The notes under the pieces are model-generated. The model ran no database searches. It was given only the letters and a program-made list of their open reading frames with translations, and had not been told where the DNA came from. The position numbers and the translations under genes are program-made. Source: Methylophaga sp. (lineage in GTDB: Bacteria; Pseudomonadota; Gammaproteobacteria; Nitrosococcales; Methylophagaceae). Taken from it: DNA of 64,000 nt. This document shows, in pieces, positions 17,886 to 27,108 of the stretch (positions are counted from its first letter, which is position 1; each line of letters begins with the position of its first letter). Where the stretch lies: assembly GCA_002733715.2 (NCBI GenBank), contig NVWQ02000066.1, positions 1 to 64,000 of the forward strand, in the 5' to 3' direction.

Positions 17886-18340
17886 TATTCGAAGTAGTTA
17901 CTGTAATTGTTTAGATAATAGTTAACTTTTTCTGCAGACTCAATACAACCTGTTTCTGTTAGTTCATTCAGAGCAGGGATGTAGCCAGTAAGGAAAATGT
18001 GCAGTTGGTCATGTTCAGCATCAACCATAGTACAACCTTGAATCAGGCTATCAAGCTGTAAGGTAAGCTTATTTCCAAGTGCTTGCAGTTCTTCTGTCGT
18101 TGAGGAGCTGAGGTCAAGCGATGTAATATTGACTTTCATTGCCGCTAGAATGGAGCGAGTATGCTCATCCATTTGCCATTTTTTACCATTATTGAGCATC
18201 ATGTCAGCAATTTTAGAATAATCCACATCAACTGTGTCAGGTGTAGCGTGCTGCTGATGTATTTCATCACTGTTATCACTACATGAGATAAGGAAAAATG
18301 ACATTGCTAGAATGGCAATTAAGGAGAAGAACGATTTCAT
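17885..18340 (-). CDS. lipoprotein of unknown function
   Basis: A 151-residue protein with a lipoprotein signal: FFLISC with the lipid-bearing cysteine near residue 20 and SDNS following, which suggests outer-membrane sorting. The mature part is helical and acidic, with two more cysteines (GCTMVD and GCIESA) that could form a disulfide. I do not recognise a family. It is the first gene of a small minus-strand unit with the DUF7079 pseudogene and the membrane protein, and lies 15 bp downstream of mfd, so it may be read through from mfd. Confidence 0.72.
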   Translation of the reverse strand: MKSFFSLIAILAMSFFLISCSDNSDEIHQQHATPDTVDVDYSKIADMMLNNGKKWQMDEHTRSILAAMKVNITSLDLSSSTTEELQALGNKLTLQLDSLIQGCTMVDAEHDQLHIFLTGYIPALNELTETGCIESAEKVNYYLNNYSNYFE

Positions 18341-18355
18341 TTATAATTCCTAGGT

Positions 18356-21300
18356 TTATTTTGCTAAATCATCTAGCAGTTTATTTAATACTAACAAGCG
18401 ACTATCAGCATCTTCCATATTTTCAGTAAAGCGTAATTTATCTTGGCCATCAAGTTTATATTTAGCCGGTTGAGATTGAATCAGTTGAATAATGGTCATT
18501 GGCTCAATGTTCGGTTCTTTTTCAAATAGAATACGACCACCTTGATCATAAACATCAATTTTACGAACTCCTAATGCTTTGGCTTTAAAACGTAGTTCAT
18601 GAATTGCAAATAAGGTTTGAATTTGTTCTGGCAATAAGCCAAAACGGTCAATCATTTCAACTTGTAATTCGCGTAATGCTTCACTGTCTTTTGCTGCTGA
18701 AATACGTTTATACAATACTAATCGGCTATGGACATCAGGTAAATAGTCGCTTGGTATAAGTGCAGGTACATGTAAGTCTATTTCAATAAACTGGCGATCA
18801 AGCCCATCAACACTTGGATCTTTCCCAGATTTGAGAGCGGTAACAGCCCGTTCTAATAATTCATTATAAAGCCCAAAACCAATTTCTTGCATTTGACCGC
18901 TTTGTTCATCGCCTAATAATTCACCGGCACCACGAATTTCCATATCATGTGTGGCCAAGGTGAATCCCGCACCTAAATCTTCGATTGATTCAATAGCTTC
19001 TAAACGCTTAATGGCATCTTTAGTCATCGATTTTTCTGGAGGAACAAGTAAATAAGCATAGGCACGATGATGAGAGCGACCAACCCGTCCGCGAATTTGA
19101 TAAAGCTGGGCAAGTCCGAGTTTATCAGCGCGATCAATAAAAATTGTGTTGGCTGAAGGAATATCAATTCCCGTTTCGATAATAGTGGTGCAAACCAATA
19201 CATTAAAACGCTGATGATAAAAATCAAGCATCATATGTTCAAGATCACGTTCACGCATTTGGCCATGAGCAACACCGACTTTTGCTTCGGGAACTATTTG
19301 CTCAAGTTCACGTGCGATACGATCGATATCATCGACCCTGTTATGAAGGAAGTAGACTTGTCCGCCACGTTTTATTTCACGCAATATACCTTCGCGGATA
19401 GTGTCATTATCCCATTGTTGTACAAAGGTTTTGATTGCTAGGCGCCGTGCTGGTGGTGTGGCAATAATCGATAAATCACGAATGCCTGAAATCGACATAT
19501 TTAAGGTGCGAGGAATAGGGGTGGCCGTTAGTGTCAGCACATCGATTTCAGCACGATATTTTTTGATTTGTTCTTTTTGGCTGACACCAAAGCGGTGCTC
19601 TTCATCAAGAATAAACAAACCTAGTCGTTTGGGATTAATATCCTGCTGAATAAGCTTATGAGTGCCAATAATAATATCGGCTTTGCCATCAGTCATCGCT
19701 TCTTTGACTTGATCAATTTGTTTTTTAGTTTGAAAGCGTGACGTCACTTCAATATGAACAGGCCAATCGGCAAAGCGATCTTTAAAGTTTTCGTAATGCT
19801 GTTTCGCGAGTAGGGTTGTTGGCACTAAAATCATCACTTGTTTGCCAGATTGTGTGGCTAAAAAGGCGGCACGCATCGCTACCTCAGTCTTACCAAAGCC
19901 TACATCACCACAAATTAGGCGATCCATCGGCGTATCAGATGTCATGTCTTTGATTACATCATCAATAGCATCTTGCTGATCAGGTGTCGTTTCAAAGGGG
20001 AACTGCGATGCAAATACGGCATAACTGTCATCGGGTTTATCGAGTGGCGCTTTTTTATGGGCAGCACGTTGAGCATAAAGATCGAGTAACTCTGCTGCAA
20101 TATCGCGTACTTTTTCAGCTGCCTTACGGCGTGCTTTTTCCCATTGGCCGGAGCCCAGTCTATGTAAGGGTGCTAATTCAGGAGCTGCACCAGAATAACG
20201 ACTTATAAGATCTAAAGCGGCAACAGGCACATATAATTTATCGCCCTTGGCATATTCGAGTGTGACATATTCAGTGACGATATCACCGACATCTAGCGTT
20301 TGCAGGCCGAGATAGCGACCGACACCGTGATCTTCATGAACAACCGCATCACCAATGGTGAGTTCAGCAAGGTTTTTAATAACCGCATCGGCATCACGCT
20401 TTTTACGACTACGGCGGCGACGTTGCATCACTTGCTGACCGAACAGTTGTGGCTCAGCGATAATGGCAATGTTAGCGTCTTGTAATATTAAGCCCTGCTC
20501 TAAAGGTGCAACCGTAATACCTAAAGGTGTATCATCGGCTAAAAAAGCATCCCAGTTGTCATATACTTTGGGTGAAATAGCATTATCATCTAATAACTCA
20601 AGTAGCGTTTCTCGTCGCCCTGCAGTTTCAGCTGCAAATAGAATACGGCCATCAAAGTTATCAATAAAGCGTGTCAATGCCTCACAGGTTTTATCATGTT
20701 GAGCATTTAAAGTAAGCTGAGGCGGAATAGTCGTCGCATAGTTATGATTGCCCGCCGCCGCATCTAATTCAAATGATTGAGCATGGATGCGACGATATTG
20801 TTTGAATCGAGAAAATAACTGGTCAACAGGGAAGAACACGTTATTAGGTGTCAGCAAAGGTCGTTCAGGATCGACTTGATGCTGCTGAAAGCGTTGTTCA
20901 ATCTCTTGCCAAAAATCGTTTGCAGCCTGATGCGGATCATTAATATTAATTAGTAGCGTAGATTCAGGTAAATAATCCATCAAACTACTAGTTTGTTCAA
21001 AAAACAACGGTAAGTAATATTCAATACCACCTGGCATATTACCGGCAGTGACTTCACGATAAATTAAGCTTTTTTGCGGATCGCCTTCAAAATGCTGACG
21101 AAATTGTTGGCGGAATAAATCAATACTGTTATCAGTAGTCGGAAATTCACGTGCGGGTAGCATTTGAATAGAATCAAGCGTTTCGATAGAACGCTGAGTA
21201 TCAGGATCAAAGGTTCTTAATGTATCGATTTCATCATCAAATAAATCAATTCGAAAGGGTAACTTACTGCCCATTGGATATAAATCAATAATCGCCCCAC

Positions 21301-21817
21301 GAACTGCAAATTCACCGTGTTCCATCACTTGCGATACATAGCGATAACCGGCTTTTTCTAATCGACTACGCCATTCGTTAATATCAAACAGATCACCCGT
21401 TGATAATTTAAGCGAATTGCCTTCTAAAAATGCACGAGGAGCCAGTCTATGCATCAACGTTGCAATGGGTACGAAAAGTAAGCCACGCTCAAAATCAGGC
21501 AATTGATGCAAAGTTTCTAGCCGTTCTGAAATAATATCCTGATGCGGAGAGAACGTATCGTAAGGCAGTGTTTCCCAATCAGGAAAATGCAATACATTTA
21601 ATGATTGTTTGCCCATATAAAAACGGGTTTCAATTTCTAAGCGGTGAGCAGTTGCCGTATCGTCAGTTAAGACTAGAACAGGACCATCGTGTTGCTGTGC
21701 AGCCTTGGCTAATAACAAACCCTGAGCACTGCCATAAAGCTGACCGGCACGAAATAGCTGGCTACTTTTTGTCGGAAGCTTGAGGGGCAATGAAGTAAAT
21801 TTTGTTGAAGCGGGCAT
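18356..21817 (-). CDS. mfd: transcription-repair coupling factor
   Basis: A 1153-residue Mfd that removes RNA polymerase stalled at DNA lesions and recruits UvrA. Domains in order: UvrB-homology region (about 10-350), RNA-polymerase-interacting CarD-like domain (about 480-570, GDAVVHEDHGVGRYLGL), and an SF2 translocase with Walker A GDVGFGKTEVAMRAAF and Walker B LFILDEEHRFGVSQKEQ. The TRG motif region is GRVGRSHHRAYAYLL, followed by the C-terminal D7 domain. Length is normal. uvrC lies divergently, separated by a small gene, which is a coherent DNA-repair neighbourhood. Confidence 0.98.
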   Translation of the reverse strand: MPASTKFTSLPLKLPTKSSQLFRAGQLYGSAQGLLLAKAAQQHDGPVLVLTDDTATAHRLEIETRFYMGKQSLNVLHFPDWETLPYDTFSPHQDIISERLETLHQLPDFERGLLFVPIATLMHRLAPRAFLEGNSLKLSTGDLFDINEWRSRLEKAGYRYVSQVMEHGEFAVRGAIIDLYPMGSKLPFRIDLFDDEIDTLRTFDPDTQRSIETLDSIQMLPAREFPTTDNSIDLFRQQFRQHFEGDPQKSLIYREVTAGNMPGGIEYYLPLFFEQTSSLMDYLPESTLLININDPHQAANDFWQEIEQRFQQHQVDPERPLLTPNNVFFPVDQLFSRFKQYRRIHAQSFELDAAAGNHNYATTIPPQLTLNAQHDKTCEALTRFIDNFDGRILFAAETAGRRETLLELLDDNAISPKVYDNWDAFLADDTPLGITVAPLEQGLILQDANIAIIAEPQLFGQQVMQRRRRSRKKRDADAVIKNLAELTIGDAVVHEDHGVGRYLGLQTLDVGDIVTEYVTLEYAKGDKLYVPVAALDLISRYSGAAPELAPLHRLGSGQWEKARRKAAEKVRDIAAELLDLYAQRAAHKKAPLDKPDDSYAVFASQFPFETTPDQQDAIDDVIKDMTSDTPMDRLICGDVGFGKTEVAMRAAFLATQSGKQVMILVPTTLLAKQHYENFKDRFADWPVHIEVTSRFQTKKQIDQVKEAMTDGKADIIIGTHKLIQQDINPKRLGLFILDEEHRFGVSQKEQIKKYRAEIDVLTLTATPIPRTLNMSISGIRDLSIIATPPARRLAIKTFVQQWDNDTIREGILREIKRGGQVYFLHNRVDDIDRIARELEQIVPEAKVGVAHGQMRERDLEHMMLDFYHQRFNVLVCTTIIETGIDIPSANTIFIDRADKLGLAQLYQIRGRVGRSHHRAYAYLLVPPEKSMTKDAIKRLEAIESIEDLGAGFTLATHDMEIRGAGELLGDEQSGQMQEIGFGLYNELLERAVTALKSGKDPSVDGLDRQFIEIDLHVPALIPSDYLPDVHSRLVLYKRISAAKDSEALRELQVEMIDRFGLLPEQIQTLFAIHELRFKAKALGVRKIDVYDQGGRILFEKEPNIEPMTIIQLIQSQPAKYKLDGQDKLRFTENMEDADSRLLVLNKLLDDLAK

Positions 21818-21946
21818 AAAACCTAAACTATTGAACTATCGATAACATATCATTTTCCCATAAACAGCCAATATACCCAAGCAGATTTATTCCACATGAA
21901 TATTATGTGATAATGGACAGAGATTCTAATATTTAGCGGATGGACG

Positions 21947-22159
21947 GTGACAAAAATGGTGAAACGGACAGAAAATGTTGTATTACTTAAAACAATTGGC
22001 ACGATAGAACTAATTGCAGGTGTTGCCATGATTTATTTCTTTCGTGATGAAATTCCTGCTTTGATTGGTGGCGTGGTGTTGCTTGGTTTAGCTGCCAATA
22101 GCTTTTACCAAGCGCATAAATGTTATAAACGTCAATACGCCCCAAAGAAGGATGATTGA
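21947..22159 (+). CDS. small two-helix membrane protein, function unknown
   Basis: A 70-residue protein with two predicted helices (about 15-30, IGTIELIAGVAMIYFF, and 35-52, ALIGGVVLLGLAANSFY) and a basic tail. The start could be GTG 21947 or ATG 21956; neither has a strong Shine-Dalgarno site. No family is recognised. It is divergent from mfd, and a palindromic repeat separates it from uvrC. Confidence 0.55.
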   Translation: MTKMVKRTENVVLLKTIGTIELIAGVAMIYFFRDEIPALIGGVVLLGLAANSFYQAHKCYKRQYAPKKDD

Positions 22160-22183
22160 CTCTAAAGTCATTGGAAATAAGTG

Positions 22184-22263
22184 TGTCATCCTCGCGCATG
22201 CGGGGATCCATGGTCAGTAGAAATAGCCATTATCGTTGGATTCCCGCGTTCGCGAGAATGACG
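22184..22263. repeat. palindromic intergenic repeat
   Basis: An 80-bp element with inverted ends TGTCATCCTCGCGCATGCGG and CCGCGTTCGCGAGAATGACG and a centre CCATGGTCAGTAGAAATAGC. It is closely related to the core of the repeat at 8655-8782 (shared GGGGATCCATGG, CAGT, AAATAGCCA/ACTAGCCA and TATCGTTGGATTCCCGC). It lies in front of uvrC and could fold in its leader RNA. Confidence 0.8.
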
Positions 22264-22297
22264 GTGAGGATCTAAATGATTACCGGATTTGTACTTT

Positions 22298-24133
22298 ATG
22301 ACCGATGAGGTAACTGACGAGACCAATAAGTTTGATTCAGCGGCATTTCTAAAAGGGCTCACTTCACGCCCTGGTATTTACCGTATGCTGGACGATACGG
22401 GTACCATTATTTATATTGGTAAGGCCAAAAATCTTAAAAAACGTGTTTCGAGTTATTTTCGAAAAACAGGATTAACATCTAAAACACGGGTGATGGCCGC
22501 GCAAATTGCCACTATCGAAACCACGGTAACGCATACCGAAAATGAAGCATTGATCCTTGAAAACAACCTTATCAAGGAGTTTATGCCGCGCTATAACATT
22601 CTGTTACGCGATGATAAAACCTATCCCTATTTATTTATTTCTGATCATGCTTTCCCTCGTTTAAGTTTACATCGCGGTACTAAGCGCAAAAAGGGAAGAT
22701 ATTTTGGGCCCTATCCCAGTGCTGGTGCTGTGCGAGAAAGTTTAAGCTTATTACAAAAACTGTTTCCTGTTCGCCAATGCGATGAAAGTTATTATCAAAA
22801 TCGTTCACGGCCTTGTCTGCAATATCAAATAAAACGCTGTACTGCGCCATGTGTGGGCTTAGTGACTGAGCAACAATATGCAGAAGATATTGCACACACG
22901 ATTTTGTTTTTAGAAGGTAAAAACCAGCAAGTTATTGATACTTTATCGCAGCAAATGGAACAGGCTTCAGTCGATTTGAATTTTGAGAAAGCGGCATTAG
23001 CTAGAGATAAAATCATTAGCCTACGCCGTGTGCAAGAACGCCAGTATGTCAGTTCTGATCAAGGTGATTTAGATGTGTTAGCAGCAGTTATCCGTGATGG
23101 TACAGCCATTGTTGAAGTGTGCTTTATTCGTGGGGGGCGCAATTTAGGGACTAAAAGCTATTTTCCTAAAGGCTCGTCAGATAGTACGCCAGAAGTACTG
23201 CTCGCAGCATTTATTCCTCAATATTACTTAGGCAAAGATATCCCCAGCGAAATTCTATTAAGTCATAAAGCGGATGATATGGCGTTAATTCAAGATGTAT
23301 TAAAGTCTGAGTCGCAACACCGTGTCCAACTGCGTTGTCCACAACGCGGAATGAGTGTGCGCTGGATGAAAATGGCACTAACCAACGCTGAAATCAGCTT
23401 AAATCAACGGCTTAGTAGCCGTGCTAATTTATTGCAGCGTTTTGAAATGCTACAAAAAGTGCTTGAATTAGATGAAATGCCTAAACGACTAGAATGTTTT
23501 GATATTAGTCATACCGGTGGTGAAAGAACCGTTGCATCGTGTGTAGTTTTTGGTCTTGAAGGTGCAATTAAAACGGATTATCGCAAATTTAATATTGAAG
23601 GCATTACTGGTGGTGATGATTATGCTGCAATGAATCAAGCGCTGACTCGCCGATTTACCCGCTTGCAAAAGGGTGAAGGCAAGCGACCAGACTTATTATT
23701 AATAGATGGTGGTAAGGGCCAGATCTCAGAAGCTAAAGCGGTAATGAAAGAATTACAACTTGATATTGATATATTAGGTATTGCTAAAGGCCCTGAACGA
23801 AGGCCGGGCGAAGAAACGTTATTTTTAGTGGGGCGAGCTGGAGAAATTGAACTGCCAGCAGATTCACCTGCGTTACATTTATTACAGCAGGTGCGAGATG
23901 AAGCACATCGTTTTGCAATAACCGGTCATCGCCAACGCCGAGCTAAAGCACGTAGAACTTCGTCTCTAGAGGGTATTGATGGTATGGGACCGAAGCGACG
24001 ACAGAAGTTATTGCAACAATTTGGCGGCTTGCAAGAAATCAAACGAGCAGGGGTAGAAGATCTGTCTCGTGTCGATGGAATCAGCCAAGCTTTAGCTCAA
24101 AAAGTATATGATATTTTTCATGGTGAGAAATAA
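22298..24133 (+). CDS. uvrC: excinuclease ABC subunit C
   Basis: The dual-incision nuclease of nucleotide excision repair. The GIY-YIG domain is N-terminal (SRPGIYRMLDDTGTIIYIG with KAKNLKKRV), the UVR motif is at about 195-235 (SVDLNFEKAALARDKI), the RNase H-like C-nuclease domain includes CFDISHTGGE, and the tandem helix-hairpin-helix is at the C-terminus (EGIDGMGPKRRQKLLQQFGG). The ATG at 22298 gives 611 residues; a TTG three codons earlier is less likely. Length is normal. Confidence 0.97.
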   Translation: MTDEVTDETNKFDSAAFLKGLTSRPGIYRMLDDTGTIIYIGKAKNLKKRVSSYFRKTGLTSKTRVMAAQIATIETTVTHTENEALILENNLIKEFMPRYNILLRDDKTYPYLFISDHAFPRLSLHRGTKRKKGRYFGPYPSAGAVRESLSLLQKLFPVRQCDESYYQNRSRPCLQYQIKRCTAPCVGLVTEQQYAEDIAHTILFLEGKNQQVIDTLSQQMEQASVDLNFEKAALARDKIISLRRVQERQYVSSDQGDLDVLAAVIRDGTAIVEVCFIRGGRNLGTKSYFPKGSSDSTPEVLLAAFIPQYYLGKDIPSEILLSHKADDMALIQDVLKSESQHRVQLRCPQRGMSVRWMKMALTNAEISLNQRLSSRANLLQRFEMLQKVLELDEMPKRLECFDISHTGGERTVASCVVFGLEGAIKTDYRKFNIEGITGGDDYAAMNQALTRRFTRLQKGEGKRPDLLLIDGGKGQISEAKAVMKELQLDIDILGIAKGPERRPGEETLFLVGRAGEIELPADSPALHLLQQVRDEAHRFAITGHRQRRAKARRTSSLEGIDGMGPKRRQKLLQQFGGLQEIKRAGVEDLSRVDGISQALAQKVYDIFHGEK

Positions 24134-24165
24134 CCTTGTGAAAATGGTATATTAAACAAAATTAT

Positions 24166-24264
24166 CGTCATTGATCCTTCGGTTACTTCGTTTCGGTAAG
24201 CTTGTAGCTGAGATCCATGAAATTAAAATATAGATTCTGGCCTAAAATATACCGGAATATGACA
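24166..24264. repeat. intergenic repeat, CGTCATTGATCCT type
   Basis: Begins CGTCATTGATCCTTCGGTTA and continues CTTCGTTTCGG, then a GTAGCTGAGATCC segment, closing with AAAATATACCGGAATATGAC. The left half is shared with copies at 28513, 33694 and 36933. It fills the gap between uvrC and pgsA. Confidence 0.75.
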
Positions 24265-24282
24265 ATGTTGAAGTGAAACCAA

Positions 24283-24852
24283 ATGCTAAATTTACCTAAT
24301 ATTTTAAGTTTATTAAGAATTGCCTTGATACCGGTATTAATCGGCATTTACTTCTTGCCATATGAATCAGCGCCATTATGGGCAACCATTGTATTTGTCA
24401 TTGCCTCTTTGACCGACTGGTTAGACGGCTATTTAGCTCGAAAATGGAATCAAACTTCGCCATTTGGGGCATTTATTGATCCTGTGGCAGATAAACTGAT
24501 TGTTACGGTTGCATTGGTATTGGTGCTCTTTAAAACACCTACATGGTATATATTGATACCCGTGGTCATTATTATAGGACGAGAAATCACTATTTCGGCA
24601 TTGCGAGAATGGATGGCAGAATTAGGCCAGCGTAATGCAATAAAAGTATCGAATATGGGTAAGTTAAAAACGATATTTCAAATGGTATCTATTGGCTGTT
24701 TGATTTTTTATAATCCATTGCTTGGATTGCCAATATTCGATATTGGAATTGGTTTACTTTATATTGCAGCCGCATTAACACTGAGCTCAATGTACAACTA
24801 TATAAAAGCAGCGTGGCCGATGATGACATCAGACCTTGACAGGAATAAATAA
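24283..24852 (+). CDS. pgsA: CDP-diacylglycerol-glycerol-3-phosphate 3-phosphatidyltransferase
   Basis: Makes phosphatidylglycerophosphate from CDP-diacylglycerol, the committed step to phosphatidylglycerol and cardiolipin. The 189-residue, multi-helix inner-membrane enzyme carries the complete CDP-alcohol phosphotransferase signature D-x2-DG-x2-AR-x8-G-x3-D-x3-D as DWLDGYLARKW, then FGAFIDPVADK. The start LNLPNILSLLRIALIPVLI is standard. The uvrC-pgsA-tRNA-Gly order is common in gammaproteobacteria. Its last codons overlap the tRNA promoter. Confidence 0.96.
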   Translation: MLNLPNILSLLRIALIPVLIGIYFLPYESAPLWATIVFVIASLTDWLDGYLARKWNQTSPFGAFIDPVADKLIVTVALVLVLFKTPTWYILIPVVIIIGREITISALREWMAELGQRNAIKVSNMGKLKTIFQMVSIGCLIFYNPLLGLPIFDIGIGLLYIAAALTLSSMYNYIKAAWPMMTSDLDRNK

Positions 24853-24863
24853 CAGCCTATAAT
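24836..24863 (+). promoter_or_regulatory. consensus sigma-70 promoter of tRNA-Gly
   Basis: A perfect -35 TTGACA (24836-24841) and a perfect -10 TATAAT (24858-24863) are separated by 16 bp, followed by the GC-rich discriminator GCACCTC, typical of stringently controlled stable-RNA promoters. The -35 lies inside the last codons of pgsA. Confidence 0.9.
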
Positions 24864-24876
24864 GCACCTCTTCTTT

Positions 24877-24952
<76 letters not shown>

Positions 24953-24958
24953 AATACT

Positions 24959-24994
24959 AAAAAAAGCCGTAGTTTTTAACTACGGCTTTTTTTG
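24959..24994 (+). terminator. Rho-independent terminator after tRNA-Gly
   Basis: GCCGTAGTT (24966-24974) pairs with AACTACGGC (24978-24986) around a TTT loop, with an A run before and a T run after the stem. It is a strong terminator, able to work in either direction. Confidence 0.93.
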
Positions 24995-25122
24995 TTTTAA
25001 TTGTCGAAGCTACTCCCTCTGTATGATATCGGCATACCATTTTCTCATATATAATTACTTCTTTAAGCCGTGTTTGGTATATCCTTGTGGCCAATTTGGC
25101 CAACATTATAGAGAGCGGTAGC

Positions 25123-25974
25123 ATGGCTGTTCAACAGTTAAAGCAACAATTATTCAAACTCCATCAAAACAAATTATTTGAGTTTGTAGTGATCGGGATC
25201 ATTATTTTTTCGGCCTTAGTAACAGGGGCAAGAACCTATAATATTGATTCAACGATGACAAATGTCGTTGCATGGTTGGATATGTTTATCACCGTGTTTT
25301 TTTTGGTGGAAATACTCATCCGTCTGGCTGCAGAACCTCGCTTTTTTGATTTTTTTAAAAAAGGCTGGAATATATTTGATTTTATAATCGTTACGATTAG
25401 TCTGATACCTATAGAAGGCAACGACAGTGTATTGCTTGCTCGATTATTACGAATATTTAGAGTATTACGTTTAGTTTCCGTCATTCCTGAATTACGCCTT
25501 TTAATTAGTGCGTTAATCAAAGCCTTGCCAAGAATGGGCTACATTGTTTTATTAATGTTTATCATTTTCTATATCTATGGAGCAATTGGTAGCTTGATGT
25601 TTGAGAGCATTAATCCAGTACTGTGGGGCGATATTTCTATTGCGATGTTAACCTTGTTTCGTATCGCTACATTTGAAGATTGGACTGACATAATGTATGA
25701 AACGATGGTTGAATTTCCACTAAGCTGGATTTTCTATTTAACCTTTATTTTTCTCACTGCATTTGTTTTTCTTAATATGATGATAGGTGTCATCCTTGAT
25801 GTAATGCAGCGAGAGCAGGAAGAATACTATCGTGAAACGGGTGAGGGTGAAGTAGGTGAAGTTCACTGGATAAAGGAGCATACTTCACAAATAGAACAGC
25901 GTTTAGAAAGAATAGAATCTTTATTGCTAGAAAATAGAGGAAAAAGTTCTACAATAGAGCAAGAAGATAAGTAA
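25123..25974 (+). CDS. voltage-gated-type cation channel, single-domain
   Basis: A 283-residue, six-helix ion-transport protein of the bacterial voltage-gated sodium channel superfamily (four copies make a channel). S4 has regularly spaced arginines (LLARLLRIFRVLRLVSVIPE). The pore filter is T183-FEDWT-D189, with three acidic residues rather than the LESW of NaChBac. After S6 there is an acidic neck and a C-terminal coiled coil (HTSQIEQRLERIESLLLENR) that should hold the tetramer. The ATG at 25123 is chosen over an upstream TTG at 25087 because GAGAG precedes it and the N-terminus then fits. Calcium preference is possible but not shown. Confidence 0.9.
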   Translation: MAVQQLKQQLFKLHQNKLFEFVVIGIIIFSALVTGARTYNIDSTMTNVVAWLDMFITVFFLVEILIRLAAEPRFFDFFKKGWNIFDFIIVTISLIPIEGNDSVLLARLLRIFRVLRLVSVIPELRLLISALIKALPRMGYIVLLMFIIFYIYGAIGSLMFESINPVLWGDISIAMLTLFRIATFEDWTDIMYETMVEFPLSWIFYLTFIFLTAFVFLNMMIGVILDVMQREQEEYYRETGEGEVGEVHWIKEHTSQIEQRLERIESLLLENRGKSSTIEQEDK

Positions 25975-26009
25975 GCAGACTTCTGGATAAGAGAATTTAG
26001 TTTATGTAT

Positions 26010-26115
26010 CGTCATCCCCGCGATGACCGTGTAAATAAATTGAAACATTTGTCATCTCGACGTTAAGAGAGATCTTAGGGTGCTGTAAGATCCCTCCACT
26101 GCAGTCGGGATGACA
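26010..26115. repeat. intergenic repeat, GTCATCTCGACG type
   Basis: Two parts: a short hairpin CGTCATCCCCGCGATGACC and the block GTCATCTCGACGTTAAGAGA ... GATCCCTCCACTGCAGTC-GGGATGAC. The second block and the connecting GACCGTGTAAATAAATTGAA are nearly identical to 38793-38885, so these are two copies of one roughly 110-bp element. It lies in the 332-bp gap after the ion channel, directly followed by the MITE at 26122. Confidence 0.82.
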
Positions 26116-26121
26116 GTTAAT

Positions 26122-26269
26122 CTATACCCGTGATCATTCAATGTGTGAATTTTCGCTCCTCCGTCACTCCGGTATGTTTTAAGCCGGAGTCTTACTTATG
26201 CGGAGATCCCGGCTTAAAATATACCGGGATGACGAGGATTTTTTGCAAATTGAATGATCACGGGTATAG
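26122..26269. repeat. MITE-like element with perfect terminal inverted repeats
   Basis: A 148-bp element with perfect 21-bp inverted ends; the outer 20 bases inside the first base are TATACCCGTGATCATTCAAT. Within is a second hairpin, CGTCACTCCGGTATGTTTTA at 26162 against TAAAATATACCGGGATGACG ending 26234. No coding capacity. This is the clearest member of the family and a good query for finding others. Confidence 0.9.
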
Positions 26270-26306
26270 AACTGCGAATTAGCACACTATTTGGGCATCA
26301 TTGAAA

Positions 26307-27092
26307 ATGACTAAATTACACCGCTACACTTTCATTGGGCTTTTGTTGATATGCATTGTATTAGCGTTAGTACCATTTGAAGACAAAATCAATACTCAGT
26401 TAACCCATATGCTGACGGTGACATTGGCGGTATATGCTGTGGCTAGAGGTTTAAATGCCGTTGTGTCTATGGCACAAGGCACGGAACTTTCAATTGAGCC
26501 TTTGGGCGTGGGTGTTACCTTAGCACCGGGTGAGATCCTTGATCCGCTAAATGATTTGATTGAGCAAGTTTCAACTGTGTTATTGGTTGCCTCAGCTTCA
26601 ATCGGTGTGCAGAAAATTGTGGTGGCTATGGGCGACATTGATACTTTTAGATGGATTATTGTTGCCTTGTCTTTAGTGAGTATGACAACATTATTTATCA
26701 AAAGAATACCTAGTAAAGCACGAAATATTTTAATTAAAATAGTATTGATTGCTACATTATTGCGCTGTGTAGTACCGATTATGGTGCTGGTGACTAATTA
26801 CACGCAAGAATGGTTGTCATATGATCGTGAGCAAGCGATAACGGTGCTGGTGAATACACAGCAAGAGGTAACGGTGTTAAACCAATCAAATAGTGAAAAT
26901 CAAAGTTGGTTTGAAGGCGTTAAGAACAGCTTAGATATTGATGCCCGTCTTGAGGCGGTGAAACAACAAGCCGAACAGGCGATTGAAGCATCAATTTATA
27001 TTTTGTCAGAGTTTGTTTTGGTGTTTGTATTGTTGCCGATTTTATTGGGCTTTGTATTGCTATTTGTAATGCGAAAGTTAACGGTAAGCTAG
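26307..27092 (+). CDS. membrane protein, function unknown
   Basis: A 261-residue protein with about six predicted helices: near 6-22 (FIGLLLICIVLALVPF), 36-54, 88-108, 119-136, 144-165, and a C-terminal helix after a soluble part of about 60 residues (QQEVTVLNQSNSEN onward). I do not recognise a domain. ATG 26307 is preferred to TTG 26301. It ends 16 bp before the DUF2130 gene and probably shares its transcript. The N-terminal region up to GEILDPLNDLIEQVS is the most conserved-looking part. Confidence 0.7.
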   Translation: MTKLHRYTFIGLLLICIVLALVPFEDKINTQLTHMLTVTLAVYAVARGLNAVVSMAQGTELSIEPLGVGVTLAPGEILDPLNDLIEQVSTVLLVASASIGVQKIVVAMGDIDTFRWIIVALSLVSMTTLFIKRIPSKARNILIKIVLIATLLRCVVPIMVLVTNYTQEWLSYDREQAITVLVNTQQEVTVLNQSNSENQSWFEGVKNSLDIDARLEAVKQQAEQAIEASIYILSEFVLVFVLLPILLGFVLLFVMRKLTVS

Positions 27093-27108
27093 AAGAGAGA
27101 GGATACCC

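Noticed and set aside
19024-20702. Open frames opposite mfd and a hydrophobic frame within it
   Set aside because: Overlap the conserved mfd helicase frame fully; shadows.
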